Origin: Campylobacteraceae bacterium
GTDB lineage: Bacteria > Campylobacterota > Campylobacteria > Campylobacterales > UBA6016
Assembly (NCBI GenBank): GCA_022758985.1
Contig: JAEMQC010000098.1
Coordinates: 1-20,872 of the forward strand
DNA length: 20,872 nucleotides
Direction: 5' to 3'
Shown here: positions 1-8,879 of the stretch, piece after piece
How the letters are laid out: each line of letters begins with the position of its first letter
Position numbering within the stretch: the stretch's first letter is position 1
Program-made: the position numbers and the translations under genes
Notes under the pieces: generated by a model
Told to the model about the DNA's origin: nothing
Databases searched by the model: none
What the model saw: only the letters and a program-made list of their open reading frames with translations

Positions 1-27
1 GTACCAATCTTCTAGGAAACTTTTCAT
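1..27 (-). CDS. possible start of a downstream gene, cut by the window edge
   Basis: On the minus strand an ATG at 27-25 opens a frame of nine codons (MKSFLEDWY) that runs off the left edge. A GAGG lies about 12 nt upstream, which is longer than ideal for a ribosome binding site. The same frame is also open back to the TAG stop of the cysteine-cluster gene at 72-70, so these codons could instead belong to a readthrough extension or to a longer gene with another start. Too little is visible to name a product. Confidence 0.25.
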
Positions 28-69
28 TTTGGGATAGCGCCTCGAGTAGTTTTGGGCGACAGAGGCGAA

Positions 70-624
70 CTAAAAACCGAGAAAACTAAGCGACCTTCGA
101 TGCATATCTACAAACTCGGCATATTCGTCAAGATCGCCGCCAAGCACAAATAATTGAATATCTTTAAAACTTCCTATATTTTTTAGATTGGGCTCGGCAT
201 GCACTAAAAACTCCGAGGTCGCCGCCAGTTTCTCTTCAAAATCGTCGACTCTCTCATGATAGTTACTCTCTCCGACTTCGCCATTTCTAATCAAAAAAGC
301 GCCCATATCGCCCACACAAGGGCATGAATAGTCAAGCAGCAAAGAGCCGAAAAACGGCGATATAGGATACATTTTGCATGAAGGCGGTCTATTTTCATAT
401 ATCGAGCAAATACCGTCTTTGAGGTATCTGCACTTTTCGCCGTCGCTTAGCAAAATGAGTACTCTAAGCTCTTTATTTATATATGCAAAAACTATAGGAA
501 AGTATTCGTGGACAAACTTGAAATCGTCAAGCACCAGAGGAATGAAGGGGTATTTGCAGCACTCTACGCAACCGTTGCAGCCGCCGAAAAAATAGGTCTT
601 ATCTTTTAGCGGCGGCTTGAACAA
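70..624 (-). CDS. YkgJ/CxxCxxCC-type cysteine-cluster protein, 184 aa
   Basis: The N-terminal part carries a metal-binding-type cysteine cluster, C16-x2-C19-x2-C22-C23. It is followed by the pattern C-x(5)-G-x-C-x-I-Y-x-x-R-P-x-x-C-x-x-x-P and then a further SCPC pair. This cysteine spacing is typical of the YkgJ family, which is thought to bind zinc or an Fe-S cluster and whose members mostly lack an assigned reaction. No membrane segment or signal peptide is visible, so it is probably cytosolic. The only available start is a TTG at 624-622, ten bases after the serA stop and in the same frame as serA; no good Shine-Dalgarno is seen, so translation may depend on ribosomes finishing serA. It is the last complete gene of the pheS-to-serA run. 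The family assignment is fairly secure; the function is not known. Confidence 0.8.
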   Translation of the reverse strand: MFKPPLKDKTYFFGGCNGCVECCKYPFIPLVLDDFKFVHEYFPIVFAYINKELRVLILLSDGEKCRYLKDGICSIYENRPPSCKMYPISPFFGSLLLDYSCPCVGDMGAFLIRNGEVGESNYHERVDDFEEKLAATSEFLVHAEPNLKNIGSFKDIQLFVLGGDLDEYAEFVDMHRRSLSFLGF

Positions 625-633
625 GCTTTGGTT

Positions 634-2217
634 TTATATCTCTGCGTAAGTTACGCTAATTGCGGCTTTTAGCTTACCGAGCTCGGTTATAACGTCGTTT
701 GTTATATCATTGTCTACGATAATAACGGCAAGCGCTTCTTTATTCTGGTTTCTACCGAGCCTAAAGTCGGCTATATTGATATTGTGTTTTGCAAGCGTCG
801 TACCTACGTCTCCGATAACACCCGGAACATCGGAGTTTTTGAAGAATATCATTTTGCCTTTAGGCTCCACGTCCACTTCGAAACCGTTGATATTCATAAC
901 TCTCGCGGTGTTCTCGTCAAACATCGTACCGCAGATATTGGCCGTAGCACCGCCGGCCGTAGTCAGCTTAACGCCTATTTTGTTTTTGTAGCCGCTCCTG
1001 TTTTTCTCTTCTTGCGTAACCACCTCTACGCCCATCTCTTTCATCAAAAAGGCTGCGTTTACATAGTTCACGTTTTCGCCGACGGATTGTTTTGCCGCAC
1101 CGACTATTGCAAACGTAGCCAGAGGCTCAAGATATGCGGCTATTTCACCTTCCGCTGTAACTTTGATGGATTCGATTGCGCCTTTGTTGATTTGAGAAGC
1201 CAAAAACGCCATTTTCTGAGCAAGTTCCAAAAATGCAAGCGCAAATTCAGGCACCTCACTAACTTTTACCGGAAGGTTTAGCGCATTTGGATACGCAATA
1301 CCTCTTGCCGCTTGAAGGGCGTTTGTGGCAGCCTCTATTGCTATTTTCTCTTGTGATTCCAGCGTATTTGCGCCAAGGTGAGCCGTTACGCAGATATTGT
1401 CAAGATCAAGAAGAGGATTGTCCGTAGCCGGCTCTTTATTGAATACGTCTATCCCCGCAAAAGATATTTTTTTGGATTTTAACCCTTCATACAGGTCTTG
1501 TTCGTTATATAGCCCGCCTCTTGCGCAGTTTATTAGCACTACGCCTTCTTTCATTTTCGCTATCTCTTTTGCGGTTATCATATTTATAGTCTCTTTGTTT
1601 TTCGGCGTATGTATGGTGATTATGTCGCAAGCCAAAATATCGTCGAAATTTGTAGTATATGCCACACCGAGATCCGTAGCCTTACTAGGCTTGATATACG
1701 GGTCATAAGTAACCACTTCCATACCAAACGCAAGCGCTCTGATGCCCACCCTACTTCCGATATTACCAAAACCTATTATCCCGAGTTTCTTACCGTATAG
1801 CTCTCTACCGTACCAGTCCTCTCTTTTCCAGATCCTTTTGTCTTTTAGTTGGGAGTGTGCATATGGGAATGCCCTCATGCAGTTTAACATATGAGCCATC
1901 GTTAACTCTACCGCCGCTATCGTATTTGCAGTAGGCACGTTCATAACGATAACGCCTTTTTTGCTGCAGCTCTCTATATCCACGTTATCCACGCCGACTC
2001 CAGCCCTAACAACAGCTTTTAATTTGTCGGCGCCCTCAAGGAATTTTGTATCGACATCGGTGGAGCTTCTCGTCACTACGACATCCGCACCCCTGATTAG
2101 TTCCGGTACTTTATCTTTCGGTTCGTTCGCAATATTGATATACTCTATATCCTTTGCGTTTTCCAGAATTTCAAGACCTTTTTTGTGTATATGGTCGCAT
2201 ACGACTATTCTTGCCAT
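634..2217 (-). CDS. serA: D-3-phosphoglycerate dehydrogenase
   Basis: This enzyme oxidises 3-phosphoglycerate to 3-phosphohydroxypyruvate with NAD+, the first step of serine synthesis, in the cytosol. The 527-aa protein has the long three-part form. Residues about 1-310 form the catalytic and nucleotide-binding domains, with the NAD motif GFGNIG at 149-154 and the catalytic set R233 (in ARGG), E262 (in KEP) and H280 (in TAHLG). A middle allosteric substrate-binding-type domain follows, and a C-terminal ACT domain (about 455-527) starts near the VPGVIGDVG stretch. ACT domains in this family usually bind serine, so feedback inhibition is likely but not shown. The ATG is preceded by AAGGA at good spacing. 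It follows the membrane-anchored hypothetical gene by 20 nt, and the serA/rpsA neighbourhood is as in C. jejuni. Confidence 0.96.
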   Translation of the reverse strand: MARIVVCDHIHKKGLEILENAKDIEYINIANEPKDKVPELIRGADVVVTRSSTDVDTKFLEGADKLKAVVRAGVGVDNVDIESCSKKGVIVMNVPTANTIAAVELTMAHMLNCMRAFPYAHSQLKDKRIWKREDWYGRELYGKKLGIIGFGNIGSRVGIRALAFGMEVVTYDPYIKPSKATDLGVAYTTNFDDILACDIITIHTPKNKETINMITAKEIAKMKEGVVLINCARGGLYNEQDLYEGLKSKKISFAGIDVFNKEPATDNPLLDLDNICVTAHLGANTLESQEKIAIEAATNALQAARGIAYPNALNLPVKVSEVPEFALAFLELAQKMAFLASQINKGAIESIKVTAEGEIAAYLEPLATFAIVGAAKQSVGENVNYVNAAFLMKEMGVEVVTQEEKNRSGYKNKIGVKLTTAGGATANICGTMFDENTARVMNINGFEVDVEPKGKMIFFKNSDVPGVIGDVGTTLAKHNINIADFRLGRNQNKEALAVIIVDNDITNDVITELGKLKAAISVTYAEI

Positions 2218-2237
2218 TTTAATTCCTTGTCAGCTTC

Positions 2238-2687
2238 CTAAAGCGAGTTTTTAAGTTCTTCAGCCACTTTTTGCATAGACGCCTTATCTTTAAAAGATAT
2301 ATTGACGCTAAATTGGTCACCCTCTTTTTTTACGCTATACAGAAGTTTCAAATCGTTTAGTTTTTTTTCCACAATCCTAAACTTATCTTCGCTGAGTTTT
2401 GAGACCCCAAGTATATAGTAAAACTCTTTACCCAAAGCTTTCAAGTCGCCCATGTCAAGCTCAAAAGCCACTTCTGTCGCAGGATATAAGTCCGTAGGCT
2501 CTTTTTCTGCAATACGACTAAACCAGCTTTTTGTTCGGGAAGGCTCTATACTGCCATCATCTTTTTTCTTTGCGGAAATAACGGAAAAAACGGGGGTCGA
2601 TGATGTTTTGATGTAGAAATAGGTACCTACCGCACCTGCTGCAAAAAGCAGACTCCATACGGTAAGTACAAGTCTGGGTCCCTTCAT
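2238..2687 (-). CDS. membrane-anchored hypothetical protein, possibly SPOR-like
   Basis: This 149-aa protein has one hydrophobic segment at about residues 5-25 after a short basic start (MKGPR). It is therefore probably an inner-membrane protein with its body in the periplasm. A polar, low-complexity linker (about 38-70) leads to a C-terminal region of about 60 residues (from about 88). By eye that region shows the beta-alpha-beta-beta-alpha layout and the YYILGVS...F...A..L pattern of SPOR domains, which bind denuded septal peptidoglycan; this resemblance is my inference. The position between rpsA and serA matches the C. jejuni periplasmic protein Cj0892c. The ATG lies 6 nt after the rpsA stop without a strong Shine-Dalgarno, suggesting coupling to rpsA translation. 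The gene is real by context; its role is unknown. Confidence 0.8.
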   Translation of the reverse strand: MKGPRLVLTVWSLLFAAGAVGTYFYIKTSSTPVFSVISAKKKDDGSIEPSRTKSWFSRIAEKEPTDLYPATEVAFELDMGDLKALGKEFYYILGVSKLSEDKFRIVEKKLNDLKLLYSVKKEGDQFSVNISFKDKASMQKVAEELKNSL

Positions 2688-2693
2688 TTAGAG

Positions 2694-4364
2694 TTAGCTT
2701 TTTAGTTGCTCTTTTAGCGTATCGTTGAATGAGCCTTCGCTGCTGCCCTTATTTACTCTTTCAAGAGCCTCTTTGTCTTTCTCTTTTTGGACTCTTTTGA
2801 CAGATAGTCTTATTTTGCCTTCGTCAAGCATAGTAAGGGCAGCCTCTATCTCCTCGCCTATCACGAGCTCTGCGGCTTTTTTGGGATAAAGATCTTCTGT
2901 TCTTATTAGCCCGTCTACGCCCCTTGCAAGCTCAAGAAATACGCCAAACTCTTTTATATCCCTGATTTTACCTTTTACTATATCGCCGACTTGATGTGTT
3001 TTTGCGTAAGCTTTTACTGGATTTTCGCTTAGCTCTTTGAGACTTAGAGATATTTTCTCTTTTTCAGGGTCTATTTTTATTATCTTTACCTCTATCTCGT
3101 CGCCCTTTTTGAGGATGTCTTTGCATTTTTCATCCCTAAACCAAGAGGCGTCTTCGTTATGAAGCAGACCTTCAACTTCGCCTATTTTTACGAATGCGCC
3201 AAAATCGGTTATAGAAGTAACTACGCCCTTTACATTTTGACCTACCGTATGCCCTGACGAGAATTTATCAAAAGGTTTTGGCATAAGTCTTTTTACTGAT
3301 AACCTCAGTCTTCTAGCCTCAACATCAAGCTCTATAATCTCAGCATTTAGCTCTTGTCCTACGCTTATAACTTCACTAGGATGCTTGATGTTTTTTTGCC
3401 AAGAGATCTCGGAGATATGAAGAAAACCTTCGATGTCGTTGCCTATATCCAAAAACGCACCATAGTTTTCTATATTTGAAACCACTGCTTTTACGGCATC
3501 GCCGACTTCTAGTTCGTTTTTGATATCTTCCCACGGATCTTGTGTAGCGGCTTTGATAGAAAACGACAGATGTTTTTTATCTTTATCGTAATTTATTGCT
3601 TTGACTTTTACGGTATCGCCTACATTATAAAGGGTAGCCGGATTTACAGGTCCTTTGAAGCTTATCTCGTTGTAGTGCACCAAGCCGTCTACACCGTTAA
3701 CCTCGACGAACATACCGTAACTTGCAATTTTTTTGACAACGCCTTCCACTATTTCACCGTCGTCTACTAGCTTTTTAATGGTCTCTTTTTTGACTTTTCT
3801 TTTGTCGTTCAGGATTTTTTTTCTAGATAGAACGATTGAACCGTTAGTGTCATCTATTTTTACTATGGCGGCTGTTATTTTTTTGCCTATTACGTCACTC
3901 TCTTCTCTTCTTATAAGAGCCAAAGAGTTAGGAAGGAAAAACTCTACCCCCTCATCGTTCTCGACTATAAAACCGCCTTTGTTTTTTCTGACTATTTTAC
4001 CCTCAACGATTATTTCTCTCTCTTCATAATCTTTATTTGCTTCAATAAAAGAGGTCTGCAGCTCTTTTTTGACCGCATTTTTATAAGAGATAATCGGCCT
4101 TTCGTTCTTTTGTCCCGAAATAGCCACTGGAATTTTATCGCCGACTTTAAATTTGAGAGTTCCATCATTGGCAGTAATCTCAGAAATAGGCACTCTTCCG
4201 TCTATTTTTTTACCCACGTCAACAGTGACGTAATCGTCTTTTATTTCAACGATTATGCCCTCTACTATGCGTTCGCTTTTTTCGTTTCTAAAAGACTCCT
4301 CCAGAAGCTTTGCAAAATCTTCTTCTTCGCCTATTTCCTCAAAACCTACCGACCCTTGAATCAT
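2694..4364 (-). CDS. rpsA: 30S ribosomal protein S1
   Basis: S1 binds mRNA on the small ribosomal subunit and helps initiation on mRNAs with weak or structured leaders. The 556-aa length is close to E. coli S1 (557 aa). Six S1/OB-fold repeats can be read at roughly 33-100, 117-183, 200-270, 285-357, 373-442 and 458-527. The last four carry the typical G-x-F-V/L-x-[VIL]...G-L/F-x-H/R-x-x-[ED] pattern, for example YGAFLDIG followed by GFLHISEISW. The first two are more divergent, as usual for the ribosome-binding repeats. The ATG is preceded by AAGGA with a 6-nt spacer. The 45-bp gap to ispH is the longest inside this operon-like run and contains a possible internal promoter, which would allow S1 to be made in excess of its neighbours. 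Confidence 0.96.
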   Translation of the reverse strand: MIQGSVGFEEIGEEEDFAKLLEESFRNEKSERIVEGIIVEIKDDYVTVDVGKKIDGRVPISEITANDGTLKFKVGDKIPVAISGQKNERPIISYKNAVKKELQTSFIEANKDYEEREIIVEGKIVRKNKGGFIVENDEGVEFFLPNSLALIRREESDVIGKKITAAIVKIDDTNGSIVLSRKKILNDKRKVKKETIKKLVDDGEIVEGVVKKIASYGMFVEVNGVDGLVHYNEISFKGPVNPATLYNVGDTVKVKAINYDKDKKHLSFSIKAATQDPWEDIKNELEVGDAVKAVVSNIENYGAFLDIGNDIEGFLHISEISWQKNIKHPSEVISVGQELNAEIIELDVEARRLRLSVKRLMPKPFDKFSSGHTVGQNVKGVVTSITDFGAFVKIGEVEGLLHNEDASWFRDEKCKDILKKGDEIEVKIIKIDPEKEKISLSLKELSENPVKAYAKTHQVGDIVKGKIRDIKEFGVFLELARGVDGLIRTEDLYPKKAAELVIGEEIEAALTMLDEGKIRLSVKRVQKEKDKEALERVNKGSSEGSFNDTLKEQLKS

Positions 4365-4388
4365 AAATGTTCCTTTTGTGTTTTTATT

Positions 4389-4394
4389 ATTATA
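4389..4394 (-). promoter_or_regulatory. possible internal promoter of rpsA (-10 TATAAT)
   Basis: In the 45-bp ispH-rpsA gap the minus strand contains a perfect TATAAT within an AT-rich run, 24 nt upstream of the rpsA ATG. Campylobacter vegetative promoters need a good -10 but have little -35 conservation, so this is a plausible secondary start for rpsA. The AT-rich background makes a chance match possible. Confidence 0.4.
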
Positions 4395-4409
4395 ATTGCT
4401 TTAGTTTAC

Positions 4410-5240
4410 TTAAATCTTCCTGACTTTCTCCACCACCTCGGTGATAACCCAGTCAGGAGTCGATGCGCCGGCGCTTATTCCACATAGTTTTTTACCGTCA
4501 AACCAGCCGTTTTCGATATCCTCCGCAGATTCGACCAAATAGCTCTCTTTGCAATTTGTTTTGCAAATCTCGAGCAGCTGCTTTGTATTTGATGAGTTTT
4601 TGCCGCCTACGACAAGCATAATATCCGCTTCTTTTGAGAGCTCGTCCGCAGCCTCTTGGTTTTCGCCGGTCGCATTGCATATAGTATTAAACACTCTAAC
4701 CTCTTTTGAACGAGAGAGAAGCCACTCCACTATCTGCATAAACTCTTTAAATTTTCTAGTAGTCTGCGAAACTACAGCGACTTTTTCTCTAAGCCCCGCC
4801 CCCATTAACTCAGACGTATCCAAAACGACAAAAACCCTCTCCATGTTTTCGGCGTAGCTCATAACGCCCTTTACTTCCGGGTGAACTTTGTCGCCGAATA
4901 TTACGATGTCATACCCCTCTTTACTCATCTTCTCGCAGATCTCTTGGGGTTTGGTAACATATGGACATGTAGCGTCTACAACGTTAAAGTCGTTCTTCTT
5001 TAACTCGTCAAGCTCGTGTTTTTGGATACCGTGCGTCCTTATTACGACGGTATTCTCTTTTGAAAGCTCTCCAAACTCCTCCGTAAGACCGACGTTAAAA
5101 TGCTGTTTTAGTCTATCTATCTCCATTTTGTTGTGGATAAGCGGACCGTACGTCACGCTATGTGGCGTATTTTCGGCTATCTTGATAGCTCTTTTAACAC
5201 CAAAGCAAAATCCGTAACTAGAGGCCAGCTTATAGTTCAT
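4410..5240 (-). CDS. ispH: 4-hydroxy-3-methylbut-2-enyl diphosphate reductase
   Basis: IspH performs the last step of the MEP isoprenoid pathway, reducing HMBPP to IPP and DMAPP with a [4Fe-4S] cluster. The 276-aa protein shows the three cluster cysteines C12 (YGFCFGV), C92 (DATCPYV) and C188 (NTICNATGENQ). It also shows the substrate-binding set H36, H70 (RTHG), H120 and E122 (HPEVKG) and T160 (SQTT). The domain is complete, without the S1-domain extension seen in some Firmicutes. The ATG lies inside the end of aroA (11-bp overlap), so the two are probably translationally coupled. Gene order aroA-ispH-rpsA is as in C. jejuni. Confidence 0.96.
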   Translation of the reverse strand: MNYKLASSYGFCFGVKRAIKIAENTPHSVTYGPLIHNKMEIDRLKQHFNVGLTEEFGELSKENTVVIRTHGIQKHELDELKKNDFNVVDATCPYVTKPQEICEKMSKEGYDIVIFGDKVHPEVKGVMSYAENMERVFVVLDTSELMGAGLREKVAVVSQTTRKFKEFMQIVEWLLSRSKEVRVFNTICNATGENQEAADELSKEADIMLVVGGKNSSNTKQLLEICKTNCKESYLVESAEDIENGWFDGKKLCGISAGASTPDWVITEVVEKVRKI

Positions 5241-6534
5241 ACTCTCTTACTTGCGTGATTTTTGACAGCAGTTGTACAAAATTTGGAAACGAAGTCGACA
5301 CCGCCTCGAAACCGTCTATCTTGCCGCCGCATTTTAGCGAGGCTATTGCAAAACTCATAGCCAGGCGATGGTCTCCAAAACTAGTAACGTGAGCGCTTTT
5401 TAACTCTCCACCTCTTATTTTGTAACCGTCCTCAAACTCTTCACACTCTATGCCGAAAGCTCTTAAGTTTGTCATAACCGTAGTAATTCTATCCGACTCT
5501 TTTACTCTAAGCTCTTTTGCGTTTTTGACGACGCTCTCACCTTCGGCTACCGCCATTGCGATAGAGAGCGCCGGAAGTTCGTCTATTAGCCACGATATAT
5601 TCTCGCTTACCTCTACGGCTTTTAGCTTTGCGCCCTCAACAATAATATCCCCTATCGGCTCATACACGTTCTCTTTTTCAACAAATTCGACTTTTGCTCC
5701 CATCTTTTGGAGGACGACAAAGGCCTCTACTCTTGTGGGATTGAGTGTCAGATTTTTAAGAGTTACCTTGGCGCCTTCAGTAATGGCGGCCGCCACGGCA
5801 AAGAAAAAAGCGCTTGACGGGTCTGAGGGAACACTCATATTAAGAGGCTCTAGCGGCTTACTCATAGGCGATACGTATATCTTATCCGCAACCTTTATAT
5901 CTGCACCCATACCGACCAGCATTCTCTCGGTGTGGTCGCGGCTAAGTTCTGGTTCGCTTATTACGGACGGTGATTTTGCGTTTAGGGCGGCTAGTATCAA
6001 AGCGCTCTTTACTTGTGCAGACGAAATCTTGCTATCAAACGTTATGCCGTCTAGTTTTGCGCCCCTAATAGCAAGAGGGGCAAAGTTACCTCCGTCTCTG
6101 CCGTCTATTTTTGCGCCTACGCTTCTGAGCGGCTCAGCTACCCTTTTCATCGGCCTTCTTCTTAGATATTTATCACCAGTAAGCACGAAAAAACCGTCTA
6201 TTGAAGATAAAAAGCCGGACATAAGGCGTATCGTAGTTCCAGAGTTGCCGCAATCCAATACATCATCCGGCTCGCTAAGCGATGATGGTGGGGTAATCGT
6301 CAACGTATCGCCCTCCCACTGGGCTTTTGCGCCAAGAGCTGCGGCAATGCCTAGCGAATTTAGCGTATCTTCCGCTTTTAGGAAGTTTTTGATTTTTGAC
6401 GGCTTATTTGAAAGTAGCGAAAAGATAGCGCATCTGTGCGATATCGATTTGTCGGTTGCGATAGCGTCTATCTCAATCTCAAACGCACTACCTGCACAGA
6501 CCTCTAGCCCCTTTTTGAACTCTTTTGCGCTCAC
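5230..6534 (-). CDS. aroA: 3-phosphoshikimate 1-carboxyvinyltransferase (EPSP synthase)
   Basis: AroA joins shikimate-3-phosphate and PEP to give EPSP, the sixth step of the shikimate pathway leading to chorismate. The 434-aa length is normal. Visible motifs are the PEP/shikimate-binding TDKSISHR (about 27-34, with K29), LDCGNSGT (about 93-100), DKYLRRRPM, the SSAQVKSAL and DPSSAFFF stretches, WLIDELPALSIA with the catalytic Asp, and LRVKESDRI. The near-terminal FGDHRLAMSFA and TSFPNF are also present. The start is a GTG at 6534-6532, whose bases overlap the pheT stop as GTGA. This 4-bp overlap and the absence of a better start support it, although the Shine-Dalgarno is weak. Aromatic biosynthesis sits directly beside the Phe-tRNA ligase genes. 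Confidence 0.95.
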   Translation of the reverse strand: MSAKEFKKGLEVCAGSAFEIEIDAIATDKSISHRCAIFSLLSNKPSKIKNFLKAEDTLNSLGIAAALGAKAQWEGDTLTITPPSSLSEPDDVLDCGNSGTTIRLMSGFLSSIDGFFVLTGDKYLRRRPMKRVAEPLRSVGAKIDGRDGGNFAPLAIRGAKLDGITFDSKISSAQVKSALILAALNAKSPSVISEPELSRDHTERMLVGMGADIKVADKIYVSPMSKPLEPLNMSVPSDPSSAFFFAVAAAITEGAKVTLKNLTLNPTRVEAFVVLQKMGAKVEFVEKENVYEPIGDIIVEGAKLKAVEVSENISWLIDELPALSIAMAVAEGESVVKNAKELRVKESDRITTVMTNLRAFGIECEEFEDGYKIRGGELKSAHVTSFGDHRLAMSFAIASLKCGGKIDGFEAVSTSFPNFVQLLSKITQVREYEL

Positions 6535-8879
6535 TGTTTTAGTCCCATATGTAGCTTGCTTTGCAAGGCGCTTAGAACTTCCACCATAACGCTTTGTATA
6601 TCGTTTTCATCAAGCGTTTTTTCATCCGATTGCAATACCAATCTGATAGTCAAACTCATCTCTTTGCTATTTTCCTTGTCTTTATAGAGGTCTATCGGAT
6701 AGAAGCTTTTTAGCAGAGGGTTTTTGACCGAGGCTATACATTTTTCTATCGGAGCGTACGAAAAATCTCTAGATACGGCAAGAGTCAAATCCCTAACGCT
6801 TTTTTGGAATTTTGAGAAATCAGTTGCTTTTTTGTGCTCGCTAGAAAGTTTAGACAGCTCTATCTCCGCCACGAAACAGCTTTTAAGCTCAAAAAACTCT
6901 TCGGCGTACTTATGGAGTTTTGCGACAAAGCCTACTATATCTTTGTTTTGGACTATGTGCGCCGCTTGATATGGATGCAAGAAACAGCTGCCTTTGGTCT
7001 CGTATGGCGTAAGCTGGAAGTCGCCTATTATGTCGGCAAGCTTGGATACAAACGTCTGCATATCTATGACTTTTGGTTTTCCCGCATTTATAATAGAGTC
7101 TTTTTCGACATCATTCGCCCATACGAAGCCTATCGTATTTCTCTCGTTTCTGTTTTCGTCAAAAATAACGCCGGTTTCAAATAGAGCTATTCTGTTTTGA
7201 GAATTTTTCGCATTTTTAGACGCCGAACTTAGAAGATTTAAAAGAAGTGTGCTTCTAAGCGTATTCAGCTCAGAGGTAATCGGATTTAAAATCTCAAGCT
7301 CCTCTTTCAGGCTCGCAAAACCGAATTTATCCTGCAAATTTCTATCTGCAAATATAAAGTGAACGGTCTCAAAAAAGCCTTTTGACGCCGCTTTTTGTCT
7401 TAGCTCTTTGGTAAATCTATATGCTCTCATAGCGTCGTTTATTCTAATAGACTCCGTAAGTTCTAGCGGCTTAGACTCTATCGTATCGATACCTTTGATT
7501 CTTACTATCTCTTCCGAGAGGTCATAGACGTTTGTTATATCATGCCTGAAGCTTGGAATCTCAACGGCACAACTGTCAAACTCTGCGTTTACTGTTACGC
7601 CAAAATATAGCTTTCTAAGGAGCGTAACTATGTGATTTTTATCAAGTGTAGCGCCTATTATCGTGTTTATCTTGTTTATATCTACCTTTATCGGCTCTCT
7701 GCTCAAGGGCTTGAAATCCTCTGCATATCCGGCATAAAAAACAAAGCCATAATACTCAGACATAATTTCTGATGCGTAGTTTAGCCCCATTACAAGATCT
7801 GGCTCACTACCTCTAGAGCTTCTATAAAACAGAGCGTCATCTTTTTCTTTGAGCTCGCTTTGCACTTTTTGTACCACGGCAGGACTAATGTACGTAGTCG
7901 CAACGATTATATTTTGATCGCCCTCTTGCGGCTCTGAATCTGGAGCCTGCTTAATACCGATGGAGAGTACGCTTTTTTTGCCCCTTATCTGCTCTATGCC
8001 GTTTTCTGATACGTCGAGATGAATATCCATTTTGCCGTCAGTTTGAGCAAACGCCTTTTCGCTAAAAAAAGAGATATTGACGCCGACTGCGTGCGAAACA
8101 TAACTGGTAAGATTTTTTAGTTTATCTTTTGCCGGTGTTTCGCCGACAAGCGCAAGCCTATAATCGACAAGAAAGGTCTCTTCGGCTACCGCTTCGGAGT
8201 GTTCAAGAACTCTAAAAGCGGCGTTTGCCGTAGTCTTTGGATGAGAGTGCAAAGATAAAATCCTGCCTATCCCTTTTTCGCTCTCTTTTGTTTTTTTGCC
8301 ATCGCACTCTCTTAGCTCAAGACCGTAATATGCAGCTAGCTCTCTAGCTATGCCTCTTACGCTCAAACAATCACCCCTATTTGGAGTGACCTCTATCTCG
8401 AATATACTATCGGCTATCTGCGGCAGTTTGGAGAGCTCTTCGCCTATTTTTATCTTGTCGATACTATGGTCTAGTATCATAATGCCACCATTGACTTTTG
8501 GGAGACCGAGTTCGGCGCTAGAACAAAGCATGCCATAGCTTTGAACACCCCTTAGTGCGGCTTGTTTTATAACAATACCACCCGGAAGATGTGCACCTAT
8601 CGTAGCAAGAGCCACAAGAGCGTCTTTTCTTACGTTTTTTGCCCCACATACGACATCCAGTACGCTTTTGCCGTTATCCACCTTGCACACCGACAACTTA
8701 TCGGCATCCGGATGCTTTTCGCACTCTACTATTTTCCCAACGACTACGCCTTTTGGTATCTCAAGTTTCTTATATCCAGCGACCTCAAGGCCTATTTTAT
8801 TTAGGATGTCAAGAATATCGCTATCTTCTATTTTTGAAATATCTATAAATTCACTCAGCCAACTTCTAGTAAAAATCAT
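6531..8879 (-). CDS. pheT: phenylalanine--tRNA ligase beta subunit
   Basis: PheT is the large subunit of the alpha2-beta2 enzyme that charges tRNA-Phe. The 782-aa protein is of normal bacterial length. An N-terminal EMAP/tRNA-binding-type OB domain (about 40-150) carries the DNGKSVLDVVCGAKN-like stretch and GMLCSSAELGL. A B3/B4 editing region, a B5 domain (about 395-465), the catalytic-like core with a NPI-S/T-x-E-x-x-x-L-R motif (LNPITSELNTLRSTLL) and a C-terminal FDX-ACB anticodon-binding domain (about 685-778) follow. The ATG has a GGAG 8 nt upstream and overlaps the pheS TGA as ATGA, so the two subunits are translated in step. The last codons overlap the aroA start. Confidence 0.96.
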   Translation of the reverse strand: MIFTRSWLSEFIDISKIEDSDILDILNKIGLEVAGYKKLEIPKGVVVGKIVECEKHPDADKLSVCKVDNGKSVLDVVCGAKNVRKDALVALATIGAHLPGGIVIKQAALRGVQSYGMLCSSAELGLPKVNGGIMILDHSIDKIKIGEELSKLPQIADSIFEIEVTPNRGDCLSVRGIARELAAYYGLELRECDGKKTKESEKGIGRILSLHSHPKTTANAAFRVLEHSEAVAEETFLVDYRLALVGETPAKDKLKNLTSYVSHAVGVNISFFSEKAFAQTDGKMDIHLDVSENGIEQIRGKKSVLSIGIKQAPDSEPQEGDQNIIVATTYISPAVVQKVQSELKEKDDALFYRSSRGSEPDLVMGLNYASEIMSEYYGFVFYAGYAEDFKPLSREPIKVDINKINTIIGATLDKNHIVTLLRKLYFGVTVNAEFDSCAVEIPSFRHDITNVYDLSEEIVRIKGIDTIESKPLELTESIRINDAMRAYRFTKELRQKAASKGFFETVHFIFADRNLQDKFGFASLKEELEILNPITSELNTLRSTLLLNLLSSASKNAKNSQNRIALFETGVIFDENRNERNTIGFVWANDVEKDSIINAGKPKVIDMQTFVSKLADIIGDFQLTPYETKGSCFLHPYQAAHIVQNKDIVGFVAKLHKYAEEFFELKSCFVAEIELSKLSSEHKKATDFSKFQKSVRDLTLAVSRDFSYAPIEKCIASVKNPLLKSFYPIDLYKDKENSKEMSLTIRLVLQSDEKTLDENDIQSVMVEVLSALQSKLHMGLKQ

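Noticed and set aside
784..1281. A 165-codon plus-strand frame inside serA.
   Set aside because: It lies fully antisense to the conserved C-terminal half of serA, with no ribosome binding site or domain that I recognise.
5450..6589. A 379-codon open frame on the plus strand opposite aroA.
   Set aside because: It runs antisense to a complete, motif-rich aroA, is very rich in Ser, Thr and Ala as expected from the complementary frame, has no recognisable domain, and extends across the pheT-aroA junction. It is a shadow of aroA codon use.
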